Assembly (NCBI GenBank): GCA_003008705.1
Contig: PDUO01000093.1
Coordinates: 4,041 to 32,303, forward strand
DNA length: 28,263 nt
Direction: 5' to 3'
Source of the DNA: Pezicula radicicola
Taxonomy: Eukaryota; Ascomycota; Leotiomycetes; Helotiales; Dermateaceae
Shown: positions 10,519-20,019 of the stretch, one piece after another
How the letters are laid out: each line of letters opens with the position of its first letter
Numbering within the stretch: position 1 is the first letter of the stretch
Notes under the pieces: model-generated
The model's input: the letters and a program-made list of their open reading frames with translations, nothing else
What the model was told of the DNA's origin: nothing
The model's database searches: none
Program-made: the position numbers and the translations under genes

Positions 10519-11112
10519 ATGGCAGAGACAGCGCCAAAGAGACAAGCATGCCACGGATCCTGTCACTGCGGATTGACTCAGTACATCGTCTTCCTCACCC
10601 TTCCACATCCATTCTCGTCGTCTCATCCACCACAACGAACCCAACAAGAAGTCTACCGCTGTAACTGCAGCACGTGTTACAAAATGAACATGTTCCACGT
10701 TCATCCTGCCAATCCTCGAGACGATTTCATGCTCCTTTCACCACTTGATCCAGATCATGAATTGAGTACCTACCAATGTTACGACAAGGAACGGAAATTC
10801 TACTTCTGTCCAAAATGTGGAGTGCGATGCTTTACGTTTAGTGGCGTGGGCGAGACCGATGTCGTGGATTTTACAGAGCTAGCTGATAACAAAGAAGGGA
10901 AGAGAGAAGTTTGGCGCGCGAAGTGGGATGGAGAGAATGATACGAGACCGTATGTTTCAGTTAATGCGACTACGATTGATTTTAGAGAGGATTTCGATCT
11001 ACGTGTTCTCACTGAGGAGAAGAGAGTGCAGTATTTTGATGATCGGAGTGAGCCTGAAGAGAAGAAGAAGGAGGCAAGATGGGACAGACCACATTATGGT
11101 GGAAGTTATTGA
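10519..11112 (+). CDS. GFA/CENP-V (Mss4-like) zinc-binding protein
   Basis: This is an intact single-exon gene of 197 residues. The ATG at 10519 has A at -3 and G at +4, and the frame upstream holds no ATG. Cysteines fall in the GFA-domain order: C11, the GSCHCG pair C15/C17, the CNCSTC cluster C48/C50/C53, then FCPKC C97/C100 and C104. These ligate two zinc ions in the Mss4-like beta fold. The family is named for a bacterial glutathione-dependent formaldehyde-activating enzyme (Gfa). Fungal members are numerous and mostly uncharacterised, so a formaldehyde role should not be assumed. The tail is charged (EEKKKEARWDRPH). Cytosolic location is inferred from the lack of a signal peptide or membrane helix. 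Unlike its neighbours it has no stops, so it is probably functional. Confidence 0.85.
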   Translation: MAETAPKRQACHGSCHCGLTQYIVFLTLPHPFSSSHPPQRTQQEVYRCNCSTCYKMNMFHVHPANPRDDFMLLSPLDPDHELSTYQCYDKERKFYFCPKCGVRCFTFSGVGETDVVDFTELADNKEGKREVWRAKWDGENDTRPYVSVNATTIDFREDFDLRVLTEEKRVQYFDDRSEPEEKKKEARWDRPHYGGSY

Positions 11113-11499
11113 CCGGTTGAGAAGGGTAGTAGGGTCATTGATGCTAACGCGTAGAAGCCTAGAGCCTAGAGTGTCCATTTGACATCACTGCACCTGCTTC
11201 GTGCGTACCAAGTACAAAGGACGGCTTGATAAGCAATATCAGAAGGGAATTGGAGTCACAGATAGAGAATCAACATAATTGATGGCATCGAAAGCAATCA
11301 CAATTATGATATTGAAACCCTAAAAAGCAGTGATTCATTCCTTCTATTTGCGCCAATAATGCAACTGACTCGAACACACCAATTAGTCGCGTGGCCTGCG
11401 CAAGCCTGCCTTAAGAAACCCACCTTGGATTCTATTCTTCTTCTAGTGATCCAGTTCTCTGCGATCTACGGTTTAATACATACGTGCTAGTAGTGCTCT
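11113..11499. other. intergenic, 3' of the GFA gene
   Basis: No supported gene. The right half may contain the non-coding end of the pogo-type element whose coding tail follows at 11500, but no matching terminal repeat was found. Confidence 0.4.
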
Positions 11500-11760
11500 C
11501 TATGGCACTAACGCTTCGATCGTCTGTGCCACTTCTGGCTCTGGCTCTGGCTCTGGCTCACCTGCCTCTGGTACAGCACTCTTACGCTTCCGGCCACGTT
11601 TCCTCTTGCCTGTTATGACCTCTTTCGTAGCATGCGCTACTTCAGGCTCCGCCTCCAACGCAGCACTCTTACGCTTCCGACCACGTTTTCCCTTGCCTTT
11701 TATGGCATCTTTCGCAGCACGCGTTGCTCGTCCCGGGGTTCTTCCCCGCTAGAATTAGCT
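11500..11760 (-). mobile_element. C-terminal tail of a pogo/Fot-type transposase
   Basis: The minus strand gives an open frame ending in TAG at 11500-11502. It reads RTPGRATRAAKDAIKGKGKR, then GRKRKSAALEAEPEVAHATK, then EVITGKRKRGRKRKSAVPEA, and ends with an EPEPEPEPEVAQTIEALVP tail. Basic GKGKRGRKRK blocks followed by acidic-proline E-P repeats are typical of the C-terminus of Fot1/pogo-like DDE transposases in ascomycetes and resemble AT-hooks. Upstream (towards 11760) the frame is cut by a stop and the catalytic region is absent, so this is only a fragment. An unrelated AT-hook protein is the main alternative. Confidence 0.5.
11574..11740. repeat. 87-bp tandem duplication in the transposase tail
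   Basis: CAGCACTCTTACGCTTCC at 11574 recurs at 11661. The 87-bp unit (29 codons) keeps the frame and doubles the basic RGRKRKSA block. Next to it at about 11535-11560 is a short GGCTCT microsatellite that encodes the E-P repeat. Confidence 0.7.
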
Positions 11761-12430
11761 AACTACCGATTTCGAATCTAATTTTATAAAAAGCTACTGT
11801 CTTCATCCAATACCTACACACTATTACCACGCAATAAAAGCCATTTAGTCCATATTATCATCCCTTCTGCCTTTCTCCCAGCTCTTTAATCAACTCGAAC
11901 AACTACAGTGACGAAGATACTTACCATACATCTGTATCCAATGATAACTCCAAGAGAAATGATTCACTGCAGTGCCCTTTATCCCTACCAGTGTCCAACA
12001 CACCATCGGATAGCCCAGAGCTATCCTCAATCGTCCCAATAGGCGATGACCAGCTATAGAGATGGCAAATACAATAGCTAACATGCGGATAACTCCCGTC
12101 ACTCCTTTCCCTAAAATATCATTTAACGCTATCGTATGAGACTACTTAATCCCAACACTGTTTGATGGCTTTTTATATTTGTAGAACCTGCAAGCTGATA
12201 CTTGTACCTATGAAACTAATTACACGAGCTCTTCTGTACATGGTGTATCTTTCAAGAATGGGTGCTATAGATATTAGTAGGCTTTGATAATTCTTTAGTA
12301 TTGCTAAGACTTACTTGAGCGAGTTGTTGTTCAGATGATGCTGACATTGTCATAGATACGAAGTCAACTACCTCTTCGGACTAGAGCTCTGGTATTTGCA
12401 ATCCCAATGTCCCATCTGGGGGTAAAGATA
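11761..12430. other. no recognisable gene
   Basis: Short frames occur on both strands. One is a minus-strand peptide near 12356 starting MSASSEQQLAQ next to a GTAAGT donor, but no downstream exon could be joined. Nothing else is supported. Confidence 0.4.
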
Positions 12431-12450
12431 TGTTATCGTGTCGGCTATAG

Positions 12451-12555
12451 TGTTATTCACATGGAAAATATATGTCATAAGGTGAGTCACATGACTCACA
12501 CTATGGCAAACATATGTCATGAGGTGGTTCACATGACTAACGCCATGGCAAATTC
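12451..12555. repeat. 42-bp tandem repeat at the 5' end of the copia element
   Basis: TATGTCATAAGGTGAGTCAC at 12471 recurs as TATGTCATGAGGTGGTTCAC at 12513. Each copy carries CACATGACT and a TATGGCAAA/CATGGCAAA block. A partial third copy precedes them at about 12451. It may be part of the element's LTR or a regulatory array. Confidence 0.6.
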
Positions 12556-13189
12556 ATTATTTTTCGAATTCTGAGGCAACAATGCTGGATAAAAACGAGA
12601 ACATGACATGATATTGGAAAGAAATTGGAGGTCTGGAGAGAAGTTGTCGATAAACAGGAGCATCGAGCCACTTATATGGGTATATCAACTTCGGTTCGAT
12701 CTCTAAGTAAACTCTATAAGATCGATGTTAGCTTATAATTATAATGATCTCCATTCCTCCTGAAACAAACAAGTTAAGACCAACCAATTTGTCAGGCGGT
12801 GCAGTGAGAAACAGACGTGAAGAAGATTTGCGCAGCGCTGATCATCTTCCTTCAGAGATAGTAGATGCGCACAGTCGCTCCCCTAAAAGTATACTATGGC
12901 CCTGATAATCACTATATCTCATCGTGGCAACAGAAGCCGGCGGAGAAGCCCTTTCTGGTTCAGCCATCTTCTATCAGCTGCTTTATAACACGTCCCAAAG
13001 CCAAAATATCCTCTGAATTTCTCGACTAAGCACTGCTATGGCAGCACTCTGGATTTGCTAGGTTTGATGTCAATTTAATATACTAAAACAATGGTGGATT
13101 GTTTTATATACCGATCTTAATATCGCCTTTCGATTATAATAGAATGTTTTGGCGAGTGATAGCGCCATGAGTTAGCTCAAGAGGCAAAC

Positions 13190-13475
13190 TTGACCCAAAC
13201 AAGCAACAGCAAGTAGTGGCCTTGATGATGGCTGACAAGGAAGCTCGGGGCACCGTGGAGCGCTTCGAAAGAAACGGCAGAACGTTAAATCCTCCAGCCA
13301 CGATCAACCCAAGCAGAAAGGCGGCGAGGAGGACAAACTCTCAAAGGAAGGCTGTCAGTCCCAGCAAAATGCCCTAGGGAACTTCATGGCCTTCGCCACA
13401 GCAACAGCGAAGTGTTTTACTGCGGCAATGGGCACAAGCCTCCTTCGCAGCAAGGTCTAGCCGCAAGAACTATCC
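13190..13475 (+). pseudogene. copia Gag tail with damaged zinc knuckle
   Basis: A hydrophilic stretch rich in K, R, Q and S (DKEARGTVERFERNGRTL) precedes YCGNGHK at 13419. This is the CGxxGHK core of a CCHC nucleic-acid-binding knuckle, with one ligand and spacing altered. Its position just before the integrase fits Gag. Frames shift several times. Confidence 0.45.
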
Positions 13476-13529
13476 GGAAAAGGTACCAATCAACTTGCTC
13501 TACAGTAGGTTTGCGCATGCCAACTTAGA

Positions 13530-14150
13530 GGCCTCAAACGGCTCACAGATGCATCAAGGGATCTTGATATTGTAGGTAAAATACCTGCAAAGCTTGAAGG
13601 CACAATATGCAAGCAGGTCCACTCACACAAGATTGTTTCAAGAGTGCCAGTTGAAAAGGCATCCAAGCCCTTCGACTTAGTGCGCTTCGACATTATAAAG
13701 ATAGGATTAGTATATGATTTCAGTACAAAGGGCATCTACTTCTATAACGACTATACAGGTATAAATTTCTTTTATGACTTGTCTAACAAATCTCAACCTA
13801 CTCTGCTCCAAACTTTGAAGGACTTCATAGTTATGGTAGAAAGACAATATGGGTTTGAGGTGAAGAAATTTTATACTGATGGAGAAAGAGGTGTTGCCTC
13901 GGAAGTTGACGACTATTGCAAGGATTTGGGTATTGAAATCGACACTTCGCCGGCAGATACCCCTGACCAGAATTCTTGGGCGGAATGATCAGGCAAATTA
14001 TTCCAGGAGAAAGGCAGGGCCATAACCATTGAATCTCGACTCCCACCAAACATTTGGCCTAAAACAATAGCAACTGCGGGCTATCTAGCCAACCGCACGC
14101 CCCTCTACAGACTTGGATGGAAATCTCCCATTTAAGTTCTTTATGAGTAC
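13530..14150 (+). pseudogene. copia integrase relic
   Basis: GLKRLTDASRDLDIVGKIPA is the GAG-pre-integrase segment. It is followed by RVPVEKASKPFDLVRFDIIK and the integrase core. The three catalytic acids are visible: D in FYNDYTGINF, D in FYTDGERG and E in TPDQNSWAE. The frame is open from 13530 to TGA at 13986, where the usual arginine (CGA) after the glutamate has become TGA. The next frame continues with LPPNIWPKTIATAGYLANRT, the conserved 'LWPE....AAYL.NRTP' block. The histidine-cysteine zinc site upstream is damaged. Confidence 0.8.
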
Positions 14151-14935
14151 GTTAATCAGCTTCGTGGAATCAACAAAGACTGCCGACCGAGACTCTCCTA
14201 TATTTGCACCTTTGGATACAAAGCCTACGCTCGAGAGATTGGTATACCCAAGCTGGAAAAACTCCGATCAAGAGCTTGGATTTGATACTTGGTTGGGTAT
14301 AATTCCACCAAGATTTTTAGGATATAGAACCCCTTGGGTGGCAGAGTGATTGCCACACGAGATGTAACTTTTCATGAGGAAGAAAGATAGGATTCTAATA
14401 TAATTAAAGTCTCAATCCCCTCGGAAGTGCAAGCATAGGTCAAGAATCACTAGATCAAGTTCCTCGAACCTTATAGGTCTTATCCACCAAACTCAAACCC
14501 AGCGATCCTCAGGGGATAGTAACAATTCAGCAGAAACTCTGCCTAATTTCAAAAGTTCCGAAAACTCGCCAAGTAACGACAATCATTACTATGATGCTCC
14601 TGGGCTTCCTACTCCTAGTTACACTCCAGAACCATCGACCTCTAATCCTTATACCGACTTATCTATAGGTGTGGAAAAATCTTCGGGCACCCCGAACAGT
14701 ACCACGAAGCAACTAGCTCGATTAATCCTAGCGATGCCTTTGAGTAACCCAACATTGCCGAAGCGTCGAATATCACTCAACGCAAGAAGAATGGCAAAGA
14801 GCGAGATACCTCGCAAGGCATTGACTCCAGCAACGTTGTTGAAGGCAAGTAAGAGCGCAGGGCGCCTCAAAAGTATAAAGAACCCTCTGGATCCCCATTT
14901 CACTCCTTCTATACCGCCTACTTAAACTCAATTCT
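14150..14935 (+). pseudogene. copia integrase-RT linker relic
   Basis: IPKLEKL, YLVGYNSTKIFRI and GRVIATRDVTFHEE, in shifting frames, are the post-integrase segment of copia polyproteins. After it comes a serine/proline-rich linker (YDAPGLPTPSYTPEPS) and a basic stretch before the RT. It is open only in pieces. Confidence 0.6.
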
Positions 14936-14991
14936 CCACAAGGATGTGAGACAACATGTTAGTACTCTCCCTAATGGCAACAACCGCCCAT

Positions 14992-15420
14992 TTTGACCTA
15001 GATACCCATCAACTTGATGCAGTCACGCATTTCTTAACGCGAAGAACTGAGACCTAGTTTATTGCTACTATCATGACGGAATGCAGCGCCCAGGCTATTG
15101 GTTGAGAGTGCTACTTGCGCTTTATGGTTTGAGACGCTCTCCGCTTAAGTGGTACGACGATTTTTCTACTGCATTGAAAGAATTGGGCTTAAAACAGGTA
15201 CCAGAAGTGCCGTGCCTATTCACAGATGGAAAGCTCATGGTCTTTTTTTATGTGGATGACATTGTGATAGTTCATCACCCAAAATATCACCAACTATATC
15301 GAGTTTCATCAGAAGCTCACTTCGCGATACAAATTTCGGGATATAGGAGAACTTGAGAGGTTTCTCGGAATCAGGGTGGTTAGGGACCGCAACCAACACA
15401 AGCTATGGCTTTGTTAGGAC
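14992..15420 (+). pseudogene. copia reverse transcriptase relic
   Basis: FDLDTHQLDAVTHF is the first RT block with catalytic D. RPGYWLRVLLALYGLRRSPL and KWYDDFSTALKELGLKQV match the palm region. FYVDDIVIVHH at about 15246 is the catalytic YVDD box. The frame is open from 15081 to 15356, but the N-terminal fingers are missing and frameshifts follow. The enzyme is inactive as it stands. Confidence 0.8.
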
Positions 15421-15730
15421 TTATATATTGAGAAACTGGCACAAAAGTTTGGGTTGACAAACTCAAGACCCTATGATACCCCAAGCTCTCACGAAGCGCT
15501 ACTACCATTTGATGGATCAACTGACTCGGGGACAATCAACTTCTTTCAACAAAAGATTGGCGGAACTATCTACCCATCAACAATTACAAGACCTGATGTT
15601 TACCTATTCGACTAATTAGCTTTCTCAATTCCTTCAGAACCCGTCCGAAACTCACATAAATGCGGCAAATCGAGTTATTGTATATCTCTATCAAACTCGG
15701 TACCTGGCCATTGAGTTCTCTTATCAGGAT

Positions 15731-16130
15731 TTGGAGGGAATCAAGTTATATTTTAATGCTTTCTCGGATTCAGCATTTGCTGACGATTCTCTCACTCGCA
15801 AGAGTACAATAGGATTCTTATTCAAGTTGTTTAGAGGCCCTGTAGACTGGAAATCCACCGAAGGCAAGACAGTTCCCACTTCGAGCATTAAGGCGGAGCT
15901 AGTAGGAGTTTCAACTGCCGTGGGCGATGTATACTAGTAGATCCGTTTTTTCAATAATATCTCACTTAAATTAGGTTAGGACTTCTTAATAAAATATAAC
16001 AACCTTCAGACCATACGTCTTTTAAAGCTCTCAAGCCCAACGTTCACTACCAAGCTTAAACATATGGATATCTATAACCATTGGTTGCGTCAAGAAATCC
16101 GAGAAAACAAACTCAAGATCAAATGCTCGT
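15731..16130 (+). pseudogene. copia RNase H relic
   Basis: NAFSDSAFADDSLTRKSTIG, GPVDWKSTEGKTVPTSSIKA and ELVGVSTA match the copia RNase H order 'SDADWA..RRSTSG', 'ISW.SK.Q..V..SSTEAE'. A later frame gives TTKLKHMDIYNHWLRQEIRE, the usual 'K.KHIDI..HF.RE' block. The coding signal ends near 16130 without the LTR that should follow. Confidence 0.75.
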
Positions 16131-16139
16131 ACATGATCG

Positions 16140-16555
16140 TACTCTGCTTAATAATGATTCCATATATATAGCCTGCCATACCATTTTCATGCAATACACC
16201 CTTTACTACCACTATACTCAGTGAGGCGCTAAGCTAGGCCATAATATATCCACTCTCACTCCGGCCCACATCATCCTAAGCAACGACAGGAGCTAAGTAC
16301 CACGACAACCCCCCTTTTTTTTGTAATATCAACCTCCTTGCATCTGTCTCGAGACACGCAAGAATCATGTCAGTCTTCGTATACTCAAATCCCTCTATCA
16401 ATGCAACTTTTCCACAGATATAATTCTACCTTACTATATTTTAAATTTCCCGAGCGAATCTTGATACAAACCCCTCCCTCGGCGCAACTCCATCACCAGC
16501 TTGCCAACAAGATAACTGCCTCTTGTTACTTGCGTAGATCTCCTGTTAAACCTAA
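16140..16555. other. no recognisable gene
   Basis: Lies between the broken end of the copia element and the 3' end of the methyltransferase relic. Contains a C6T8 run near 16310-16321. Open frames here show no motif. Confidence 0.45.
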
Positions 16556-17633
16556 TCATATCCCTTCCTTGACCTTGCCTTGCCTTGCTTGCATAAAGTT
16601 CTCCGCTCCTCGGACAGACTGAACCTTGCTATAAATGGTACCCTGGTTCAATTTCACATCAACCTTCCACTTACTATCTGTTTTACTCCCCACCTCCTCC
16701 CATAAAAGATGAAAACTTTCTACGTTGCGCCGATACGTAGCCATCCCTTCAGTCAATCCACGATACTCACCTGCATCCACAGCTCCAACATACCTTCCCA
16801 GAATGACAGAGCCAGGCTTGTTCTTCATGAATGTAACAAGCTTACTCGTGATAATAACCTATTTATCCCACGTAAATAAATGCAACAGACTAACTGCCAG
16901 TATAATATCAACCATCCCCTCCAGCTCCATGAACTAAGTGTTCTCGAGCAAGTTTCCAGCTACAAAAGTAGCATCAGCCATCTTGGTCCTATCAAGGAAA
17001 ATCTCGAAGCCAAGCTCGAGAAACGTGCGCTCGAGATCCAAGCCATACAAAGTTTTTAGTGGTACACCATCGAAGGCAAGCTTGCGAAATTGTTGACCAA
17101 ACAGCAGGCTACATCCAAGAAAGTCTCTCTTCCTGCTGTCAGGCGCGAGAGTATAGTGCTGTAGAGGGGATGCTCGGCTAGCTTAAGGTCGAGGAAGCGG
17201 AGCTGACCAATACATGGGTATAGAAAGAGGTCAAATGCTCGGTTGCGCTACAAACCGACATATTTTCAGTTACCAACGCTTGGCTATTTGTTGCCGTGGC
17301 CATACAATTCGATTTCGAAGCCTTAGGGAGTATTTCCTGAGGTAATTGTTGCCCGAATTTCTGCCTGAAATCGCATCGATTATTACTCCTAAATATGCCG
17401 CACGGCTGCCAAGACTTTGTCAAGTTGTACGCTAAGACAGTCTATTTCCTAGCAACCATATTGCCCCGGGAAACAATCTCCTTTCTAGTGTGAGGAACGA
17501 CTTGGTCTTTAGTTAGGCTTGTGTACTCCGCTAATATTTCCCGTATAGCGAGAGGCATTCGGGCTATTTTCTTTCGTGTACCATTCGTAGACATCTTCTC
17601 TACCGCACAACTTCTCGCAGTCAGTAAGCTCAT
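16556..17633 (-). pseudogene. SAM-dependent methyltransferase, RIP-damaged
   Basis: Read on the minus strand, the order is MPLAIREILAEYTSLTKDQV, then RNRAFDLFLYPCIGQLRFLD. Next are HPLYSTILSRLTAGRETFLD followed by VACC (motif I, 'LLDVGCCFGQ'), then YGLDLERTFLELGFEIF, VDIILAVSLLHLFTWDK, and finally KPGSVILGRYVGAVDAGEY and RRNVESFHLLWEEVGSKTD. This is the class I methyltransferase type common in fungal polyketide and meroterpenoid clusters (AusD/Trt5-like), which methylates small molecules. TAG at 16934 and 16859 fit CAG to TAG, as does the TAG at 17248. One base is missing in motif I near 17100. A 239-bp stretch (17251-17489) separates KDQVVPH from RNRAF. The likely start is at 17594 or 17633. 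The gene cannot make a full enzyme. Confidence 0.75.
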
Positions 17634-18073
17634 ACTACATGTGCTATTAAAAGATCCTTCTGTTACGAAGGATCAGCCCGCTCTCTGTTATCCCTACTTT
17701 GCTCGGTTGAATTTGAAAGCGAGCGAGCGCACTCAACATGTTCGTAGACTACTGAAGTTTTACGTGCCCCAATTAGAGTACAGTACAACGCCAGCTAAGG
17801 ATCATCGGTAAACATTACCTTGTAATATTATCTGCATCACCCAAGCGCCGACTACCGCTAAGAAACGAAATTATTTACGCAAATAATATTCGGGTAAGAA
17901 AAGCCATTTCTGTGAGCAGGAGATCGACGTCTTAGCGGCTCCAATAACTGTGCAGTTCCTTATCTCACTCTACATATATAGTCAACAACGTTGTGTAAAC
18001 AGGTTGTAAAAGGGAAGAAGTTCAACTATCTTTTTTGTTACAGCCTTGTTCTCCATACTTGTGCTCAGGTACC
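17634..18073. other. divergent intergenic region, former shared promoter
   Basis: About 440 bases between the methyltransferase start (-) and the prpD start (+). Both genes point away from it, so it would have carried both promoters. No specific site was identified and no gene is supported. Confidence 0.45.
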
Positions 18074-19564
18074 ATGGCATTAATGAAGACCAGCTTTCAG
18101 TATAATCAAGTTCTCCTTGATATCAAACACTATGTCCTCCAATATTCCATCCAGAGTCCAAAAGCATAGGCGTACTCCCACACCGCACTTCTCGACTCCC
18201 TTGGGTGTGCCATCGAATCCATCTCCAAATCCTTGGAATGTCGTCAAATGCTGGAGCCCATTGTACCTAGCACTATTACCCCGAACGACTTCCATTTACC
18301 AGGAACCTCATACGAACTTGACCCTGTGAAGAGTGCTTTCGACTTCGATACGATACATGGACACAACGACACAATAGGGGGTGCAGATTGGGGACATCTA
18401 TTAGGTGACACACCTTAACACCAACTTTCCCCCTAATTTCTCACTAACTATGTCAGATAATCTTAGAGCTCTTCTCTCAGTCTCCGATTGGCTGTGCCAT
18501 TCTATTAAGTCCGGACAATTTACTCGCAATTCAGGCCCACCTCTAACTATAAGAACACTATTGAAAGCAATGATCAAAGCGTATAAGATCCAAGGCTGTT
18601 TCTTAATTAAGAATACTTTCAATGCTTTGGGATTAGATCACATCATCATCGTGAAGTTTACTTCCACACCGTCGTTTTATGACTCATAGGTTTAACTGAA
18701 GAGCAAACACTGGCCGCAATCAGTCATGTATAGATGGATGGTGCTGCACTACGAATCCACCCCTCCGGGTCTAATTCCATCCCAAGAAAAGTATAGGCGG
18801 TGGGAGATACGTGTATACGTGCTGTCCATTCGACGCTCTTAATTCGGGCAGGCCAATCTAGTGCTTCCACAGTCCTTATGATGCCAAGTTAGGGGTTTTA
18901 TAAGACTATATAGAAAGGCCGGCCTTTCGACTTACCCCAGTCGTTTGGTACATGGTATAGAAAATATCTTCTTTAAAGTCATTGCCGTCGAGGCCATTCT
19001 CACTCATTACGCAGAACTACGTTCTCAAGGTCTCGATCCCGAAAGTGACATTGTGAGAGTAGAAATCCGCACAATCGGCACCGCTAACTTAATTATCAAC
19101 AAAACCGGTAAATTGCAAGATACAACCGATCGTGATCACTGTATATAAATTCGCTAGCCGTGGTGCTTCGCAAAGGTGGGGTTCTGTTGCCAGAAGATTA
19201 TATAGTTTGCAGTACGTTTACTGGTAGTCCAGTCGTGGAAGCATTAAGATCACGCATTTATGTAAGAGAGGATGAACAGTTTACCAAAGACTACTTGGAT
19301 CTTAGCAAGATAAGCGTTCCATCTGAAGTGTCTATAGAATTGAGAAATGGCCGTGTCATAAATGAAGTGGTGGCAGAATATCCAGTCGGTTATTGTAAGA
19401 ATTCTCACACGATCAAGCATGTGGGAGAAAGGTTTGAGAGAAATATAGTGTTGATGTTTACAGAGGCCGAGTTGTAGAATATTATTCGTGTGGTAGAGAG
19501 GGAGGATGAACTATTGACATCAGATTTTATTGACTTGCTTGTACGGCTACAAGAAAGAATATAG
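18074..19564 (+). pseudogene. prpD: MmgE/PrpD family, 2-methylcitrate (alkylcitrate) dehydratase relic
   Basis: From ATG 18074 the translation follows PrpD from end to end. HTALLDSLGCAIESI is followed by ITPNDFHLPGTSYELDPVKS and HNDTIGGADWGH. Then come SDWLCHSI, IKAYKIQGCFLIKNTFNALG, LDHIIIVKFTS and LTEEQTLAAISHV. The C-terminal part has AILTHYAELRSQGLDPESDI, TTDRDHC, VEALRSRIYVREDEQFTKDY, and ELRNGRVINEVVAEYPVG. A 52-bp phase-1 intron (18405-18456, ACTAAC branch) rejoins the frame exactly as WGHLLD NLRALLSVSDW. Stops replace Q (18168, CAG) and W (SHV-stop-MDG, RKV-stop-AVGD, S-stop-GFY). Short deletions remove residues before HNDT and after FFKVI, and a frameshift follows DRDHC. PrpD enzymes dehydrate methylcitrate, and relatives act in alkylcitrate polyketide pathways or make itaconate. 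This copy is dead. Confidence 0.85.
18405..18456 (+). other. intron in the prpD relic
   Basis: GTGACA donor, ACTAAC branch site and ATGTCAG acceptor. Removing it restores the conserved WGH...DNL junction in phase 1, which confirms that the gene was once expressed and spliced. Confidence 0.7.
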
Positions 19565-20015
19565 AAACTATAATGCCTATAATTTCTATGAAGCTATACT
19601 ACGATAATAAGATGTTGTCTCAACTTCTCATACAATTTATACCACCAGCCGTCACTTAGTTATAGGACACAACTTGTTAGAAACTGGCACAAGTGAAGCT
19701 AGGAAGAGTATTTGAAGTTTACATAAGAGCTAGAAAGTATATAGACTTATCATCTTATGATTTTGAGCAGTCGTCCTAGACAGAGGAGAGTATAACTATA
19801 TTAAGATTACAATAACAGTAAAGAGAAATCTATGATTTGAATTAATTGCCTAAAACTTTAATAAAGTCGACATCTCTCTTCATTACCTATATTATACACG
19901 TGCAGTAATAGTGCGTGGTCTCTCCTCTTTCGCACTTTCGGATCATCCGAAGAGAAGAACTATATTTCTAATACCTACCCGTCCGCTTAGATCTTATAGT
20001 TTGTCATCCGCGTCG
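19565..20015. other. AT-leaning spacer, no gene recognised
   Basis: Somewhat AT-rich with many stops in all frames. It lies between the prpD relic and the first recognisable polyketide synthase codons. The missing KS domain would have to be here or beyond, but no KS motif was seen. Confidence 0.45.
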
Positions 20016-20019
20016 AACC

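Larger units (their letters stand above)
12430..16135 (+). mobile_element. degenerate Ty1/copia retrotransposon
   Basis: Gag tail, integrase, linker, reverse transcriptase and RNase H are present in copia order (integrase before RT) on the plus strand. They are broken by frameshifts, stops and at least one internal deletion near 14930-14990. The 5' part (about 12430-12725) is non-coding and may be a leader or LTR relic with short internal repeats. No matching 3' LTR follows the end of RNase H near 16130, so the copy is truncated. Changes such as CGA to TGA after the integrase glutamate point to C-to-T damage. Confidence 0.8.

Noticed and set aside
10458..10664. Alternative starts or frames at 10458-10462 for the GFA gene
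   Set aside because: The frame of the GFA protein has no ATG before 10519. The ATG at 10458 belongs to another frame without motifs.
11890..12102. Minus-strand hydrophobic 70-codon frame
   Set aside because: No start context, intron or family pattern. The opposite strand is equally open in part, so coding cannot be claimed.
12340..12360. Minus-strand MSASSEQQLAQ next to a GTAAGT donor
   Set aside because: No second exon could be joined in frame. It is too short to support a gene.
12640..12725. GGTTCGATCTC resembling a tRNA T-arm
   Set aside because: No acceptor stem, D-arm or anticodon arm can be folded around it.
17521..17811. Plus-strand open frame of 96 codons
   Set aside because: It overlaps the N-terminal part of the methyltransferase relic on the minus strand, which has clear family motifs. 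The plus frame shows none.
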